Below are positions 44,504 through 57,489 of a stretch of DNA of 64,000 nucleotides, piece by piece. Position 1 is the first letter of the stretch. Each line of letters opens with the position of its first letter. The DNA comes from Monocercomonoides exilis (lineage: Eukaryota > Preaxostyla > Oxymonadida > Polymastigidae). The stretch is taken from positions 169,227 through 233,226 of the forward strand of contig LSRY02000069.1 in NCBI GenBank assembly GCA_001643675.2, read 5' to 3'. The notes beneath the pieces are model-generated. The model had not been told where the DNA came from, ran no database searches, and saw nothing but the letters and a program-made list of their open reading frames with translations. A program made the translations under genes and the position numbers.

Positions 44504-45452
44504 TCACTTCGGTTCCTTTAAAGAATTTCTTCTGATCAGTGAATAATTCTCGTTTTCTTTTGCTTTCACTTTATTTTCTTTTTCATCATCATTGTTATCT
44601 CCTTCATTAGCAGGCTTCAATACCTTCCTCAACTTAATTTGTCCTCTTATCCTTCGCTCTCTCTCTTTCTCTCTTCCTCTTCTCCAAATTCTCCGCATTC
44701 CGCTCCACCATCCGAAACTCTGCAAACAGCGGAAGCGCCTCAAATACATCGGGAGGGAGAACAAAATATTGTCTTTTCCTTCTTCTTCCGAACTGCTGCC
44801 TCATCCTCCTCATCTGCTCTTCGCTTGTTAGAAATCTGTTTCAAGAAGAGCGAAGCAACGAGGAGGAAGAAGAAGAGGAGGAAAAAGAAGAGGAAGAAGA
44901 ACAATGTGAAGCACCAGAAGCAGCAGTCACTTGCGCACAGCGGTTGAGATAGCGTCGGCGGAGGAGAGGATGCATTGCTCTTATGCGGCGAGCCATGGAA
45001 ATCTCAGAACGATGAGGTGGTTTAGGATGGAGAGAGAGGTCAGTTACTGCTGGAGAAGATGAGGAAGATGAAGAGGAGGAAGAGGAAGTTGAAGGAGATG
45101 ATTGAGGAAGAGAAAGAAAAGATTCATTGGACAATGAAGAAGGAGATGTGCCTGTTCCTGTGCCAACACCAGCAATTGAATGTGTCAAAAAGGTTTGTGT
45201 TGAATTTTGATTGCTTTTTCTCTGTCTTTGTCTTCGAGGCACATAAGATGGATTCTGCAGAGTTGCTTCTTGTGGCGGAAGGTTCACAGGAAGATGCAGA
45301 CGCGGCGCATGTATTCTTTTGAATTCTTCGATGATTTCATCAATTTCTGCTTTTTCTGCTATTTCTTGCGATGAATTCACTTCTGACTGTACGGATGAAG
45401 AGGAAGATGAAGAAAAATATGATGATGATGATGATTTCCGTATTGATGTCAA
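44504..45452 (-). pseudogene. Ser-rich and Arg-rich segments upstream of the Lys/Glu-rich gene
   Basis: 45,452-44,841 is a 203-codon frame with Ser runs and a conserved-looking middle (IDEIIEEFKRIHAPRLHLPV; RAMHPLLRRRYLNRCAQV). 44,764-44,504 continues with an Arg-rich, amphipathic piece (GWWSGMRRIWRRGREKERER). Both lie on the minus strand, head to tail with 42.4-44.4 kb, and could be its 5' exons. No family recognised. Confidence 0.4.
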
Positions 45453-45613
45453 TGATAACGCTTATTTCTATGACTATGCCTGTTCTACTTCATTTGTCTG
45501 TTTCTATCTCATAAACATTCGCACACCGGAAACACACATTCTTCTGTCAAATCGTCTGTCATTGGAATAATCTGCAACCAAATGCCGAAGGCTCTCGTTT
45601 TCGCTGATTGGAG

Positions 45614-47100
45614 CTAAGGAGTGGCAGAAGCGATGATTTGATGCAAGAGCAGCTTCAGAACAGAATTTGGCGTAGTAGAAGAGGCTGAAGAAGAAAGTGT
45701 TGATATTTCATCTGCATTGCTCCACATCTCTTTGTCTTCATCTTCAGTCTTTTCAATTTCTCTTCCTTCTTTTTCACTTTTTCTCTCTCCTTCTCTCTTC
45801 CTCCTTCTTTCTCTAAATAACCTCCATTTCATTAATGAATATCTTATATGGGAACAATAATTTCTTCAACTCATCATCCGACGCTGCTGTTAGCTATATA
45901 AAATAAATGATACAAAAGACTCCATTTTTCTGTCCATTGTCTTTTTGTTAATAAATACCTGTGCTTGAAACGCCCAGCAGCGGTGGTGCAAAGTTTGGAG
46001 AGAGGAAGGAAGAGACGACGTTATTGATTAAGGAATGCGCTTCAGGCGTGAAAACATATGAATACGATGGGAAGAATTGAGCGATCAGTTCATTGATGTT
46101 CTTTTGGTGGAAGGAGGTTCTTGTAAAAGAAGAAGAACGTTGGGATGAGTTGGAAGATGTTGAAGATCTGCAAAAATCCACATATTGATGGCTCGTGGCA
46201 GCTCTGGTTGTGCTTGTGATGTTACACAAAAAAGATGTTCTATCTGCCTAGGATATTTGAGGCAAGGGAGCTTTTGGTGGAAGCTGAATCATTTATTGAG
46301 GCAAAGTGAGAAAGAAGAGAGGAGGAGAAGGAGATCTGTGGTGTTTGAATGGAGTGTCATTCACAGAAGATAAGGAGTGACATTGAAAGAGGAGAACTTT
46401 TATTGGAAAGAGGAGATAATTCCTGCTTTTTGAGAAGCGCACATGACTTACTCGATCATGGAAACAACAAAGCTGCTTGTGTATGACTGATTTGAGAAGG
46501 AAGAAGAAGAAGAAGGCATTGATGACGAAGAGAAGAAATGTTTAGTGGTCTGTGAGAAGAGGAAGTCTCGTTTCATGTGGAATGAACAGTCAGCTGCAAC
46601 ACAGTGACAATAGTGGAAGCCAAATGCGCAGAAGAGAGTTCCTGGTTCATTCTTTTTCATCAGCTCTGATTCCAATGATGAAAGAAATGATGTGAAGCGG
46701 TTGTGGTTTAGACACAGTGCTCAAACTTAGAAAAAGAATCTGTATAAAAAAAAACATGAAAAGGGATAGTTCATCAGTTTATGTATCAATTAATTGAAAA
46801 AAATTAAAATAAGAGTTTGAAAAAATAAAAAATAGAAAAACAAGTAATACGATAAAAACAATAATAACAATAATCAAAAAAAATTTCAAACCTTATTAAA
46901 TGATGAATTGCTCTTTCATCGTATCTTGTATAGAGCTTATTAGCAATTGTTTGAATAAGTCCAATCTGACTGGAAAGATTGAATGAATCGGTGATTTTCA
47001 TGCAGATGTGACACATACAAAAAATTCGATGAAGATTGAAAATAAGCACATTCACAAAATGGACGTTGCTGTCAACACACATAAAAAAGATGAAGTTCAT
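45614..47100 (-). pseudogene. Unrecognised minus-strand gene pieces
   Basis: 47,100-46,804 contains SNVHFVNVLIFNLHRIFCMC and SQIGLIQTIANKLYTRYDER. 46,229-45,948 contains NINELIAQFFPSYSYVFTPE and FLSPNFAPPLLGVSSTG. 46,675-46,448 has a Cys/His-rich piece (TLFCAFGFHYCHCVAADC). AT-rich intron-like stretches separate them (46,680-46,900). The pieces look like exons of one helical protein, but I cannot join them in one frame and name no family. Confidence 0.35.
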
Positions 47101-47209
47101 AATGAATGATGGAAAAAAATTCAGAAAATTTCAAAAATTCAAAAATACATTAAAAAATAAACACACAATAATTCTTTGTTATTATTATAAGAAAATTTCA
47201 ACTCACACC

Positions 47210-48620
47210 ACATCGCTTCAGATCTTCTCCATTGCAAAAGTAGATCCGTCTGGAACTCTTTTCTTTTCTCTCGCTGAGTTAAGAATCTCCTCAACCTCCT
47301 TCACCATCTCCGCTTTCCTGACTTATCTCTTCTTCGAGAAATCTGGCAACATTGAATGGAAAAACTCAATTTCCGCGATAATTGCTGTATTCACTTGCTG
47401 TTCTTGCAAAGCTTGCTGCTCTGCGCTCGCTCAACTTCGACTCCTCTCCAAACTCCTCCAATGATATAAATTATGTCTTTTTTTCGATCGCAATCTTCTT
47501 TTGCCGTATGATATTCTTTTTTGTCAGCGTTTCTGTCCCATTTGACACAAACAGCGAAGAATCCAACGCGGACAAATTGATCCCACTGATGTTTCCATTT
47601 CCCCCTCTTCCTCTGCTGCTTCTTCCACATTCATCAGTAACTGGTCTGCGTGTTGTGACTCAAATATTAACCACGAAGCTTACACATTCTCTTCTGTTGT
47701 ATCCTCCCAGGCTGCGCGGATAACAGTGCAGGTTAAAGAACTTTGCAAGGGGGTCCGCACCTAAAATGAGCAGGTCGTTCGTCGCCCACTTCTCATCGAC
47801 AGTGAGTCTGCCATCATAAACAATCCAGTTCTCGTTTAGCACATAGAAGAGGTTCGTATCCACGTACCGCACCGCAAACAAAATATACAGCGCGCACTTA
47901 CTGTTCATCTGAAGTATCCTCGTCGGCTTCTCCTGTCGCAGCCTACAGAACAAGTTCATAGCATGCTGTGGATCGGATGAAGGCTGTGGAGCAAGCACAA
48001 GAGAAGAGATTTCGCTGTTAACATGCTGAGTATTCTTCGCAAACTGTGTTTATGGAAGATGTTGACCTTCACCTCTTCGTCATCTGCCTCGTCCCGCTTG
48101 TCAAACATCCTTTAAACCACAGACACTCTTGACGCGCCTTCCTCTCCTCCTTTCCTCAGGACTCTTATTCCTTGTTCCTCATTCTTCTTCTCCTTCAGGA
48201 GCGATTGCAGATGGCAGATCTTGTCCAAGTTTTTGTTCTTTGTTTCCTCAAATCGCATCAACTTCAGCTAAATACGATTTGTGACTGGAATTAATGATAA
48301 ATCCTTTTGCTCCATCCTTCCATTTAGCCTCCTCAACCATCTGTGCCTTCGTGAAATTTTTCTGTTTCTTTTCTTTTCTTTTCTTTTCTTTTTTTTCTGC
48401 CCCTCTTTTTCGTTCTCAATCTCTTTTTCTGTTGCTCCTTCCACTTCCTCGTTTTCCCAAACCTGTTCCATTGCCTTCCTCTTTCTCCTCTTCTTTCCTT
48501 TCTTCAGGACCCTCAGAGCATGAATCTCTGGAAGAACCTGTTTCAAACATAATATCAAATTCACGAGTTCCGATGAACTGCTGTTCGATTAGCTCGTGTC
48601 TTTGGTTTTGATCTATTCAA
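47210..48620 (-). pseudogene. Unrecognised minus-strand gene pieces with basic coiled region
   Basis: 48,564-48,268 encodes LCLKQVLPEIHALRVLKKGK and a long Lys/Arg/Glu stretch. Near 48,250-48,010 is NKNLDKICHLQSLLKEKKNE and NIFHKHSLRRILSMLTA. 47,998-47,660 is a globular-looking segment (CALYILFAVRYVDTNLFYVL; NENWIVYDGRLTVDEKWATN). Near 47,390-47,220 is IIAEIEFFHSMLPDFSKK, then a TAA, then VRKAEMVKEVEEILNSAREK. The pieces follow one another on the same strand as 45.6-47.1 kb and may be one gene. No family recognised. Confidence 0.35.
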
Positions 48621-48912
48621 GCAGCTCCATCTTCCGCTCATCTCCTGTTGAGAAGATGAAAAAACTCTTATGCAACAAATGAAGCTCATACAAAAAAGAC
48701 ATTATAACAGCCATGACGAAAATTGTTGGGAAAAATTAAAAATAACAAATCAAAAGGAAAAGGAAGAATACGAAGATGATGCTTGCGAAGATTATTGGCA
48801 ATTCAATTGTAATACCTAAATATTAAATTACAAAGGCAATTATCATCAACTGAACGAAATATTTGAAAATTGATTTATCTTTTATTTTTTCAAAAAAATT
48901 TATTAATTGAAA

Positions 48913-49060
48913 AGATCATGGGCGTTTTGGTCATTTTATTTTTTTGCTTAAAACAGCATAAAATGATATTTTCAGCTTGTAAAGTACAGAAAAAGTGACT
49001 TTCAATGTTGACCAAAATGCACAAATAATTTGGTTTTTTTAAGATCATTAATTTTGAATA
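48913..49060 (+). repeat. GATCATGG subterminal module, near type II copy C 3' end
   Basis: About 148 bp almost identical to 59,353-59,500; inverted diverged partner at 52,927-53,065. It begins AAGATCATGG and ends near GATCATTAATTTTG. Confidence 0.85.
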
Positions 49061-49259
49061 TTCTATTTAATTTTTTTTTTTTTGTTTTTTTTTTTTTTTT
49101 TATTTTTTATTATTTAATAATTAACTTTTTGTTATTTTTATCGAATGATTCAAATGAATTTCTCTTTTTCTATTTCTTTTTTTTTTTTATTAATTTTTGT
49201 TACAAAAACTGAAGTGAGAAAAAACAAGCATTAGCAATAAATTTGAAGTGTGAAATATG

Positions 49260-52200
49260 TCACATGACTTTTTTATAAAAAGAAAGTGAAGGTTTCCAAT
49301 TTTCTTGTGACATTAAAATCCAGTATTCCTCCCATTTGTCTGGAATTATTTCTGACACGCTATTATCATTGCACTCCAAAAAAATTGAAGAATATGACGG
49401 TCTATTCACATCCTTTTTGACAATCGCAATAAAATGACCTTGCTCGTATATAGCTGTTGAGTGAATTATGCAACCAACCAAATCATAAACGATAGATCGC
49501 TCAATATCCTTCAAAATCAGATCCCTTTCTTCCTTGAACTTAAATGGGTTTTTTATTTCCATGTCATTCGGTCCCGGTCCCTTTACAACAAACACAATCG
49601 ATTTTGGAGGTGCGACAACCCTGAAAGATTCATTGACATTATGATTAATTGTAAGAATATCTGGAAATGATACAAAACGCACGAAAGGAATACAGGGTTT
49701 GTCCGTTTCACACCTATTACACCTTCGATTTCGTTGTTCTGTGATAAGATTAATGTTTGTTAGTAATTTTAACAGGCCTCCGATAATGTCAGATCCATTT
49801 ATTGTGAAATAATACCTCGTTTCACGATTCGAGACTAAGAAATTTTCACAATGAGTGCATTCACGAACGTTTTGGCTGTTGATTGAAAACATATGATAGA
49901 TTTTATTCTTTTTATCCGACAACATATCCAACATTTTGTCAAAAACATCAGTCAGTTTTTGTGCCACATTTCTTGGTCCAATTTTCAATTCGTAAAAGTT
50001 CCATATAACTGTTCCATTCCAAACTTTGCTGTTCTTTTTTGACTTCCGGAGCATTTCGAATAATTGAATGAACTCTGCTTGTTCATCGTTCATCATTGCA
50101 ACTTGATTGCTGTTAATGTCAAGTGCAGCGAAACATTGACAAACAGAAGATAATGAACAGACACTTCCTGTGTTCACAAGCCCTCTTTTCGACTCCAATT
50201 GTTGCAACACACATGAACGTGATTTCTCTTCGTTTTCATCATCCCGTTTGAGTGTATATGAAAAAGGTTTTAATAGTTCGTTTGAATCTTTCTTTCTTTT
50301 TTCAATATTTTCTTCAGCTTCAAAATGAAAATTATTAAGATAATCAACTATTCTATCAATTGAAGAAGATGGAGAAATTGTCTTTTCTATTGGGACAGTT
50401 GGTGGTTGTGAGAAAGATGATTGTTCTGGAGCAAATGATGGAGAATTCTGCAGAGAGGACAAAGAAAAATTATGATATGCGTAAGATGTTGAATTTTTCG
50501 CGTTTAAAAACAGCAGTGATGATTGTGGTGAGTTTCCTGAAGGTGATGAAGAATTTGAATCAAAAGGAGAAGATGCTGTGAATGCTTCTGAAGTTGGGGA
50601 AGAAGAGAACGCAAAAAGCGATTCTTGAATAACTGTTTGAGAGGTTCTTGTGGATTTTTCATTTTGGAATGGAGTCTTCATAGAACATTCTGATAAATGA
50701 AATGAACCGTCTTCAGTTGCTGAAAAGGGAGAGGAGGGAGGGGAGGGAGGGGAGGGAGATGAGGGAGATGAGGGAGATGAGGAAGAGGAAGAGGAAGAGG
50801 AAGAGGAAGAGGAAGAGGAAGAGGAAGAGGAAGAGGAAGAGGAAGAGGAAGAAGATGAAGAAGTGTGAGGCGGTTCAGAAGAAGAAGAGAAAAAAGATGA
50901 AGAAATAAGATCTTTTTGTGTGGATGGTAAAGTTTGGTGAAGTTGCAATGAAGAAGAGGAAGGTGAAGGGGAACAAGAAGAGGAGGAGGAGGATACAGAA
51001 GAAGATGATGAAGGAATAAATGAATAATTAGGAATAGAATTAAAAGAAGGAGGAGGAGAAGAAGAAGAAGAGGAAGAAAAGGATAATGAGGAAGAGGAAG
51101 AGGAAGATGATGATAACAGAGGCAAAGGAGGAAGTGCAGAAGTTGATGATGCTTGGATAGAAGTTGAAGTTGAAACATCTTCTGCAGCGGGTGATGAGGA
51201 AGGAGACAGAGAAGAAGGCTGAGCTGAAGTTGTTGTTGCTGAGGAAGCTGATGCAAAAGGAGAGGATGAGGAGGAAGTAGAATTGATCTCATTTTTCAAT
51301 GAAGAAGTGTTCGCATGAGAATGATATGATACATTGGAAAGATCACTTTCAGAGTTGATATTGCTCACGTTAGGCGGAGGAAATGAGCGATCAACTGAAG
51401 CAGATAATGATGAGGAGAAGATAAGTGGTGTTCCAAGTGAAGAAGAAGAGGAAGAAGATAAAAAAGGACAAGATGAAGAGGAAGTGGAAGAAGATGAATT
51501 GCGTTCAAGGGATGCATTGAAAGGGGATGAAGATGGGGGAGAAGAGACATCGGGTACGGAAATGATGGGGAAAGAGGAGATGTTGGTGAAGGAGTTGGGT
51601 GAGGAAGAAGAAGAGGAGCAATGCAATGAAGAAGATAACAATGGCTGAGAAGGATTTGAAGCCGAAGAGTTATTATCATTTGATGATGACGGAAACTTTG
51701 ACATCATTGATTGATCAGTATTATTCTTCAATTGTGGCAATGTTGAATGAATGAATGAAGAACTCGAAGTGAATGAAGAAAATGAGCTTGTTGATGTATT
51801 TCCCAGTGGAGATGCAACTGATGAGACTGGAACAGAAAAAGAAGGAATCGAAATATTTTTTGAAGCAATATTTTCAGGCAATTTGTTGCGTTTTTTCTCT
51901 GTTAGAGAAGGCTCATGAAAAAGTGATGAAGTGGATGGTAAAGGAAGAGAAGCACTTGATGAAGAATGAGCTAAAGATGAAGAAATTTTTTCTGAAGAAA
52001 AAGGAACGAATGAGGATAAAGGAAATGTGTTGAAAGGAGAGTCAGGTGAGATGGAAGGCGGAGATGAGAAAGGAGAAGGAAATGAAGTCAACGATGAAGA
52101 AGAAGACTGAACATGAAGAGGGTTAAATGAAAATGCTTCTTTTCTTTTATCTTCTTCGTCATATCTCCTGCTCGATGATGTGTCGCTTTCTTCATCAAAA

Positions 52201-52753
52201 CTGAGCAAGAATTCCTTACTGAAATTTTCATTTATTTCACTTCTTCTGAATGTATTTTCTTTCGGAAGCAGTTTCCTTTTTCTTTGTTGAATCCAATTAG
52301 CATCATCATATAAGGATATTTCTATATTGTATCCGTATTCATTTCGTAATTCCTTTTGTGTATAATTTTCTGTTAATGCAATAATCATCTTATTCTTGAT
52401 GGGAGCAGAAGCATCATTGAACGCAAACTTCAATTCTTTCACAAGACACGTGAGAGGTGCTTCAAAGAAGGTTTCGAAAGAAAGATAAATTTATAAATTA
52501 GGAAAAAAATGTTAGCACAAAGAAAAATGATGAAAAAAAATTTAGAATGATTACAATAAAAAAACAAACAAAGAGGTGATTTCATGTAATCAAAACAAAG
52601 CAATTTGCCTAAATCGTTTTCATTCACGAACTTCGTAAACACAAGCAAGGCTCTATCGTATGGCATATTACGAAGCAATTCTTCGATGCTGTCAACGTCT
52701 GCTTTAATTGACTTCCTGCTCATTCCATGATGTTTTCTTCCAGAATTGAACAT
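49260..52753 (-). CDS. USP-like cysteine protease, type II copy C, intact
   Basis: Exon 1 52,753-52,570 (184 nt, starting MFNSGRKHHG), GT-AG intron 52,569-52,460 (110 nt), exon 2 52,459-49,260. The phases agree and give 1127 residues with no internal stop. An upstream ATG at 52,786 is in frame, but 52,753 matches the start of copy B. The order is an N-terminal helical domain (NMPYDRALLVFTKF), about 500 residues of Ser/Pro-rich linker, then the USP domain. The USP domain has NTGSVCSLSSVCQC with Cys829 and oxyanion Asn, CTHC and CNRC fingers, EQGHFIAIVK with His1070, and LECNDNS as the third catalytic element. It ends ATG TGA. The full triad plus open frame make it the best candidate for an active protease in the window. 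It could process ubiquitin-like tags in the nucleus or protect the element's proteins; that role is inference. Confidence 0.8.
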
Positions 52754-52926
52754 AGAAAAATATCTTTTCTTCAATTTTATCAGCAAGAAATAAATATTGA
52801 TTGAAGATAGTTAAAAATAATGAAAACACAAAATTATAAAATTTCAAATAATGAATTCAGTGCTGTTCTTAACCTCTTTCACAAAGATGAATAGAAAATG
52901 AAAACAGGAAAAAATGTTTTTAAGTG

Positions 52927-53065
52927 ATTTTTGATCAGAAATATACAAATAACTTGTGCATTTTGCGCGATCCAAAAAACTTTATTTTCCTATTCTAATT
53001 TGTATTTTTGATCAAGTTGTGCTGAACAAAACAAAAACAATTCATGCCCAAATTGCCATGATCTT
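52927..53065 (-). repeat. Diverged inverted copy of the GATCATGG module
   Basis: Reads on the minus strand as the 48,913 module: AAAGATCATGGCAATTTGGG near 53,065, and CAAGTTATTTGTATATTTCT near 52,930-52,950. Confidence 0.65.
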
Positions 53066-53219
53066 TGAAAATAACAAAAAAATTTCCAAACATGAATATT
53101 CGTTATTTATTCTTTATTATTAATGAAAAAAAAATAAAACTTGCACACTCAGACTAAAATTTGAAGTTCAAACTGATTTAAACATTCATATCTTGAAATT
53201 GTGTCATTTTGGAAACTTT

Positions 53220-55345
53220 CATTCGGAAAAGTTCTTGAAGAAGTTGATAAAGAACTGACTGAAAGAATCGCAAACATTTGAACAAGAATTGGGGCTTGAA
53301 ACTGCTGAGCAAATCAATGCAAAATTCGAAGACGATATTGTGAATATTTTTTTGTCAGAACTGATAAACAAGAAATGTCATTATTCAAGGTTAAAAAACA
53401 GGAGAACAGAAGAAGTTCAAATCAGAATAAACGATACAAATATTTCTCTCATCAGTGATCCTCATTCGGATGCGTTGAACAGAATATTTTCAATGATATC
53501 TGGAGAAACAACACTTGAGACATTGGAAATGGAAGGATTCCGCCTTGCAGAAAAGGAAAATGCATCATCAGCCACAACACTTCCTGGAAAGACAAACCTG
53601 TTTGCTCCGCTGTAGTATTCAACAAACAACATACTGCAAAACGACAAGATGGGGGCTGATGCAGACAACTCTGAACATTCCGAGAAAATTGGCAATGCCG
53701 AACATGAAAAAATGCCTCCACATATCTGGAATTAGTTATCAAGAAGCCGTGCTTTTCTGAAGAAAACGATATAAGTTGTGGATTCCTTGCGGAGCGTCAC
53801 ATAATTTGTGGAAGAGCTCAACCGACGTTTTATTTTTTCGATCTTCTGTTCAAATCCAATCCTGTTTAAGTGTGTGACGAGCAGAGTTGGCGGTGCGCTC
53901 ATCCACTCATCATCGTTACCTGCCCAATTTGCACGTTTCACAACTGTACAAGTCGCTATTTCTTAAACAGGGAGAAGGAAGTGATGGTGCTTCACATTCA
54001 CACCATTCATCTGGGTTTAATGGTGGGGCAGGATGGAATGATGAAAGAAGGGAAATATCAGTATTTGTAAAGCAGTCACGTCAAAGATTATCAATTCGGC
54101 TGGGAGGCTCAAAACTCCTGCAATTCTTTCCTTTTAAAAATCATTTTATATTCAGTGGATGAGACATGCCTCATCAACGCAAACAACAGAAAAGCTTTCT
54201 TTGATTGGCTCTCCTCCGAACAGCACATCTCTGTCGCTGAGTACACCACCAAATCCATTGGAGCATATTTCCCATCATCAGATTTCGCACAAGAACCAGT
54301 TTTCCTTCTCTCAAAACAGACAATCAACGTTTGCCTCGCTCTTTTCTGACCAATACGTCATCGAAACAGGCTATGCACCATCAACTTGAGCATTTTCGTT
54401 TACGACTTTTGCTTTTTACACTGTCATTCAGTCTGCAGCTCCAATGTTTTTTCAGTCGACTGGACAGCAGATACCATTTCACCGATCGGCTTCTCTTTCT
54501 GTGTTTTTTTCATTAACAACATCACGAAGCACAACAGCCTCGTTTTTTCGCCAGTCCTTTGGGCATTCTCGAAACGGCTCCTTCTCTATCCGTGCATGTG
54601 GCAGGTTCAACCACAGATCGTTTTCATCTGTCAGCTCGCATCAGCCTGTTCGTGCATTGACACACGAGCAGAATACTATTTTCTTTTTAAAGAACAAGCA
54701 GCTCAAGTTTGACGTGGTGGAGTTACGAGTAACACCCGATCCAACATCTCCTCTTCAGTCCGTTCCAGATGACCAGCCATATGTGTGCAGCTTTTGCGAA
54801 ATGCGGTTTGTGTTAGTTGTGTCGCTTCCAACACACATCCACCAGGCATACTCGAAGATGGACATGACGGAGCTGATAAAGCAGCTTTTCGAAGCGGAGA
54901 GAGAGTATCTGCTCAGAGGAATAAAGAAGATAACAATGTTGGAGAAGTTGCTGCACATTGTTTTGCACATCTTCAGTTCGTATGAACTGTCTACGCTGAA
55001 GTCAACAGAAAACATCCATTCTCAACAAGTGATCTAACAACAGCAAAGACAACAACAACAATTCAGTTCATTTGGAGCAAGCGCATCTGCGTCACAGCCT
55101 TATTCCCTCGATTTGCTGACTGAGAAGAAGATTCCATTTTGTTTCAGAGGAGATGCGAAGAAGCGTTAAGGAGATGAAATTAGCCTAATCGAATTCAACA
55201 GAATGGGCGGTGGTCTTTCACATTCTGGTGGCTCAACGTCTTCAATTGCAACAGTCTCATCAGGGTCAATAACAGTTTTTTCAACCAACACGTACACCTC
55301 TGCCTTTGTTGACTCTGTTTCCTCATCTTCAACTTCTGAGCTCTA
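53220..55345 (+). pseudogene. Unrecognised host gene with Gln/FG-like and Cys/His segments, broken
   Basis: 53,289-53,615 encodes an acidic globular or coiled piece (EDDIVNIFLSELINKKCHYS; MISGETTLETLEMEGFRLAE). A frame from 54,444 to 55,037 contains Ser/Arg-rich sequence, YVCSFCEMRF followed by THIHQAY (a possible imperfect zinc finger) and EAEREYLLRGIKKITMLEKL. It stops at TAA (55,035) in the middle of a Gln run, continues QQQRQQQQFSSFGASAS, and stops again at 55,167. SFG and Gln-rich sequence followed by a coiled coil (next entry) faintly recalls FG nucleoporins, but that is only a guess. Confidence 0.35.
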
Positions 55346-55779
55346 AAACTATAGATATTCTCCATTATCTACTGAATCTTCTCTGCCTTCCTCAATTATG
55401 ACATTCATGCAACCTTCTTCTTTATCATATTCAACTTCTTCTATGAGTGAATATGGACCAGTGTCACACAACAGCATTTTCCGCTCAATCGGAGCAATTT
55501 CGCGGAAAGTGCTTTCACTCGACAAGATTTCAATGGGAATTGCGCGATCAGGTTCTGTTCTGATCCAACCGCCACCCGAGCCGCTGATTGCAAACCTTGT
55601 CACTTTATTTTTATACGTCGTTAGTCAGCTCGTCAGTTGTGCTTTCGTTCACCTCTGTCATTCTTGAGTTCTTTGTTCAGCTTTTGTAGTGGCGGACCGC
55701 CTTTGCGAATCGACTTGATGCTGAACTTTGTTATCTGATAATAATAATTGTTGAATCGCTGACTTAGACGATTCAAAGC

Positions 55780-56238
55780 GTGGATGTTTCATCGGAAAAA
55801 ATCGATAAAATGCGTAGACTTTCATCTGAGTTTTCAGACTTTCTCGGCAGAAGAATCGATTTTCAGATAAAGTTTAATGATGTGAACGAAGAGATCACTC
55901 AGCTTGTGAAATATCGACCAGAAGGCAACGAGAAGATTTTGTCACTTCTGAATGAGTCGACGGAATCGGACAGCGCTTTGGAGAAGACTCATGCAGAATT
56001 TTTGGTAGAGCTGGAAACGAAGAAGAGTCAGCTTGTGGAATATCTCTTGCACAACCAAGAGGAATTTGTGTCCGGTCTATCAGTTTTGGTGGAAGGTGCG
56101 TCTTCGGCTCTTGCTCTGCTGAATGATCCAGAGAGAGACACAGATATGCAGACAGAGACTGCCCAGCGTTATTTTGACCATGTGAAGGAGAAGAAAGCAA
56201 AGCAGCGGGAGCTCAACAGGGATGAGGTGCTTTTGTGA
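55780..56238 (+). CDS. Coiled-coil protein or C-terminal exon
   Basis: 153-codon frame with heptad-like helices (SSEKIDKMRRLSSEFSDFLG; NEKILSLLNESTESDSALEK; LVELETKKSQLVEYLLHNQE; YFDHVKEKKAKQRELNRDEV). It ends cleanly at TGA before an AT-rich spacer. Upstream sequence in the same frame is blocked by TAG (55,763 region), so it is either the last exon of the 53.2-55.3 kb gene or a separate small gene. Its start is uncertain. No family recognised. Confidence 0.4.
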   Translation: MDVSSEKIDKMRRLSSEFSDFLGRRIDFQIKFNDVNEEITQLVKYRPEGNEKILSLLNESTESDSALEKTHAEFLVELETKKSQLVEYLLHNQEEFVSGLSVLVEGASSALALLNDPERDTDMQTETAQRYFDHVKEKKAKQRELNRDEVLL

Positions 56239-56239
56239 T

Positions 56240-57480
56240 GAAATTGAAAACTTTTCGACAATTGAACGATTTGGATGGGGAATCACATTATGAACGAAAC
56301 CTGTTTGTTCTCATTGATGATAAATGAAGGTTTGCAACGAAAAAATGAGATGATCCTGTTGTGAAAAAAAAAACTTGTCAGAGGAGAAAGAGCCTAAAAA
56401 CAATCTTCTCATCATCAAGCAATAATTAAATGCAAACTATTAATGTCCATCACAGTGTGCTCTTTTTGAAAAGTTATTTATTCTCGATGAGCCTGAATTA
56501 TCAAATTGATTCTCAAGACTCTTTTGTCGTAAATATTTCTCTCTCCACCCCTCCTTCCTATTAAAAAAAAATTTAAAAACAAAAAAAATTTTTTTGAGTG
56601 ATATTAAAATATCTGTTTTTAATAATATAATTGAACTTTTTGAAAGAAAATTCCAATACCATCATCATTTTACCAAATCTTTCTTCAGATATTAAGATAT
56701 TGGTAATAATTTTTTTTAGATTATTTGTTTTATTTTGTCATAAAGTTTTCAATAAGAAAGGCTAGCTTTCATTTTTTTAAGATGCAATGGTAAATACCAC
56801 ATTAATCAAGAAATTTCATTTCATTTCCAATAAAAATGCAAGTGGAATCTATTTCAAAATAGGAGTGAAGTGAAGAAAATGTGAACAAAAAATTGTCATA
56901 TAAAAATATCGTTTTTAATCGAAAAATATTTTTTGCACGATATTATGCCAATTAAGAGACCAATATCAATAAACTGAATATATTTTCATAATTGTACTTG
57001 TTAAAGAAACGATTGTCACAATATGTTTTAGAATTATTCTCAAAAACAAAAACACATCATTTAACATATTCTAACAAATAACATTTTAATGAATATTATC
57101 AATAAAAATCTCTATTAACAAAATCAAAATTTGAAGATATGAAAACAAAGTTTTTTTTTAGAAATTCTTCAACAACCCATTTTTGATTATTCTCAATGTG
57201 AGTTGTTCATAAGTTTAAGATTTTGGAATGAAGTTCACAACTGAAGAGTTATTTTGATATTTCGTTTACACAATTATAAAAGTTTTCAAATGCTAATGCG
57301 AAAAAATGCTATCCGGATTTTTATTAACAACTTTTTTAAATTACATTGTTTAACAAAATTTTCTGCAAGATTTTTCGAAAGAATAATTTTGAAAACGTGT
57401 GGATTGATTTTTTTATTGTCATGATTAACATTGATTTTTTGTGAATAAAGAAAGATTATCCAAAAGTTTTCTTTATTTAC
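56240..57480. other. AT-rich spacer
   Basis: No gene, RNA or clear repeat seen over about 1.2 kb. Confidence 0.6.
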
Positions 57481-57489
57481 ATCATCTTT

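Larger units (their letters stand above)
48913..53065. mobile_element. Type II USP element, copy C, with diverged terminal inverted repeats
   Basis: An intact type II gene lies between a module at 48,913-49,060 (AAGATCATGGGCGTTTTGGT, to the ACAAATAATTTGGTT part) and a diverged inverted copy at 52,927-53,065 (ends CATGCCCAAATTGCCATGAT). The left module is nearly identical to 59,353-59,500 beside type I copy 3. Outer limits and any target duplication are not resolved. No transposase inside. Confidence 0.65.

Noticed and set aside
50678-51292. Leu-rich frame antisense or out of frame in the type II linker
   Set aside because: Alternative frame of the Ser repeat in an intact gene.
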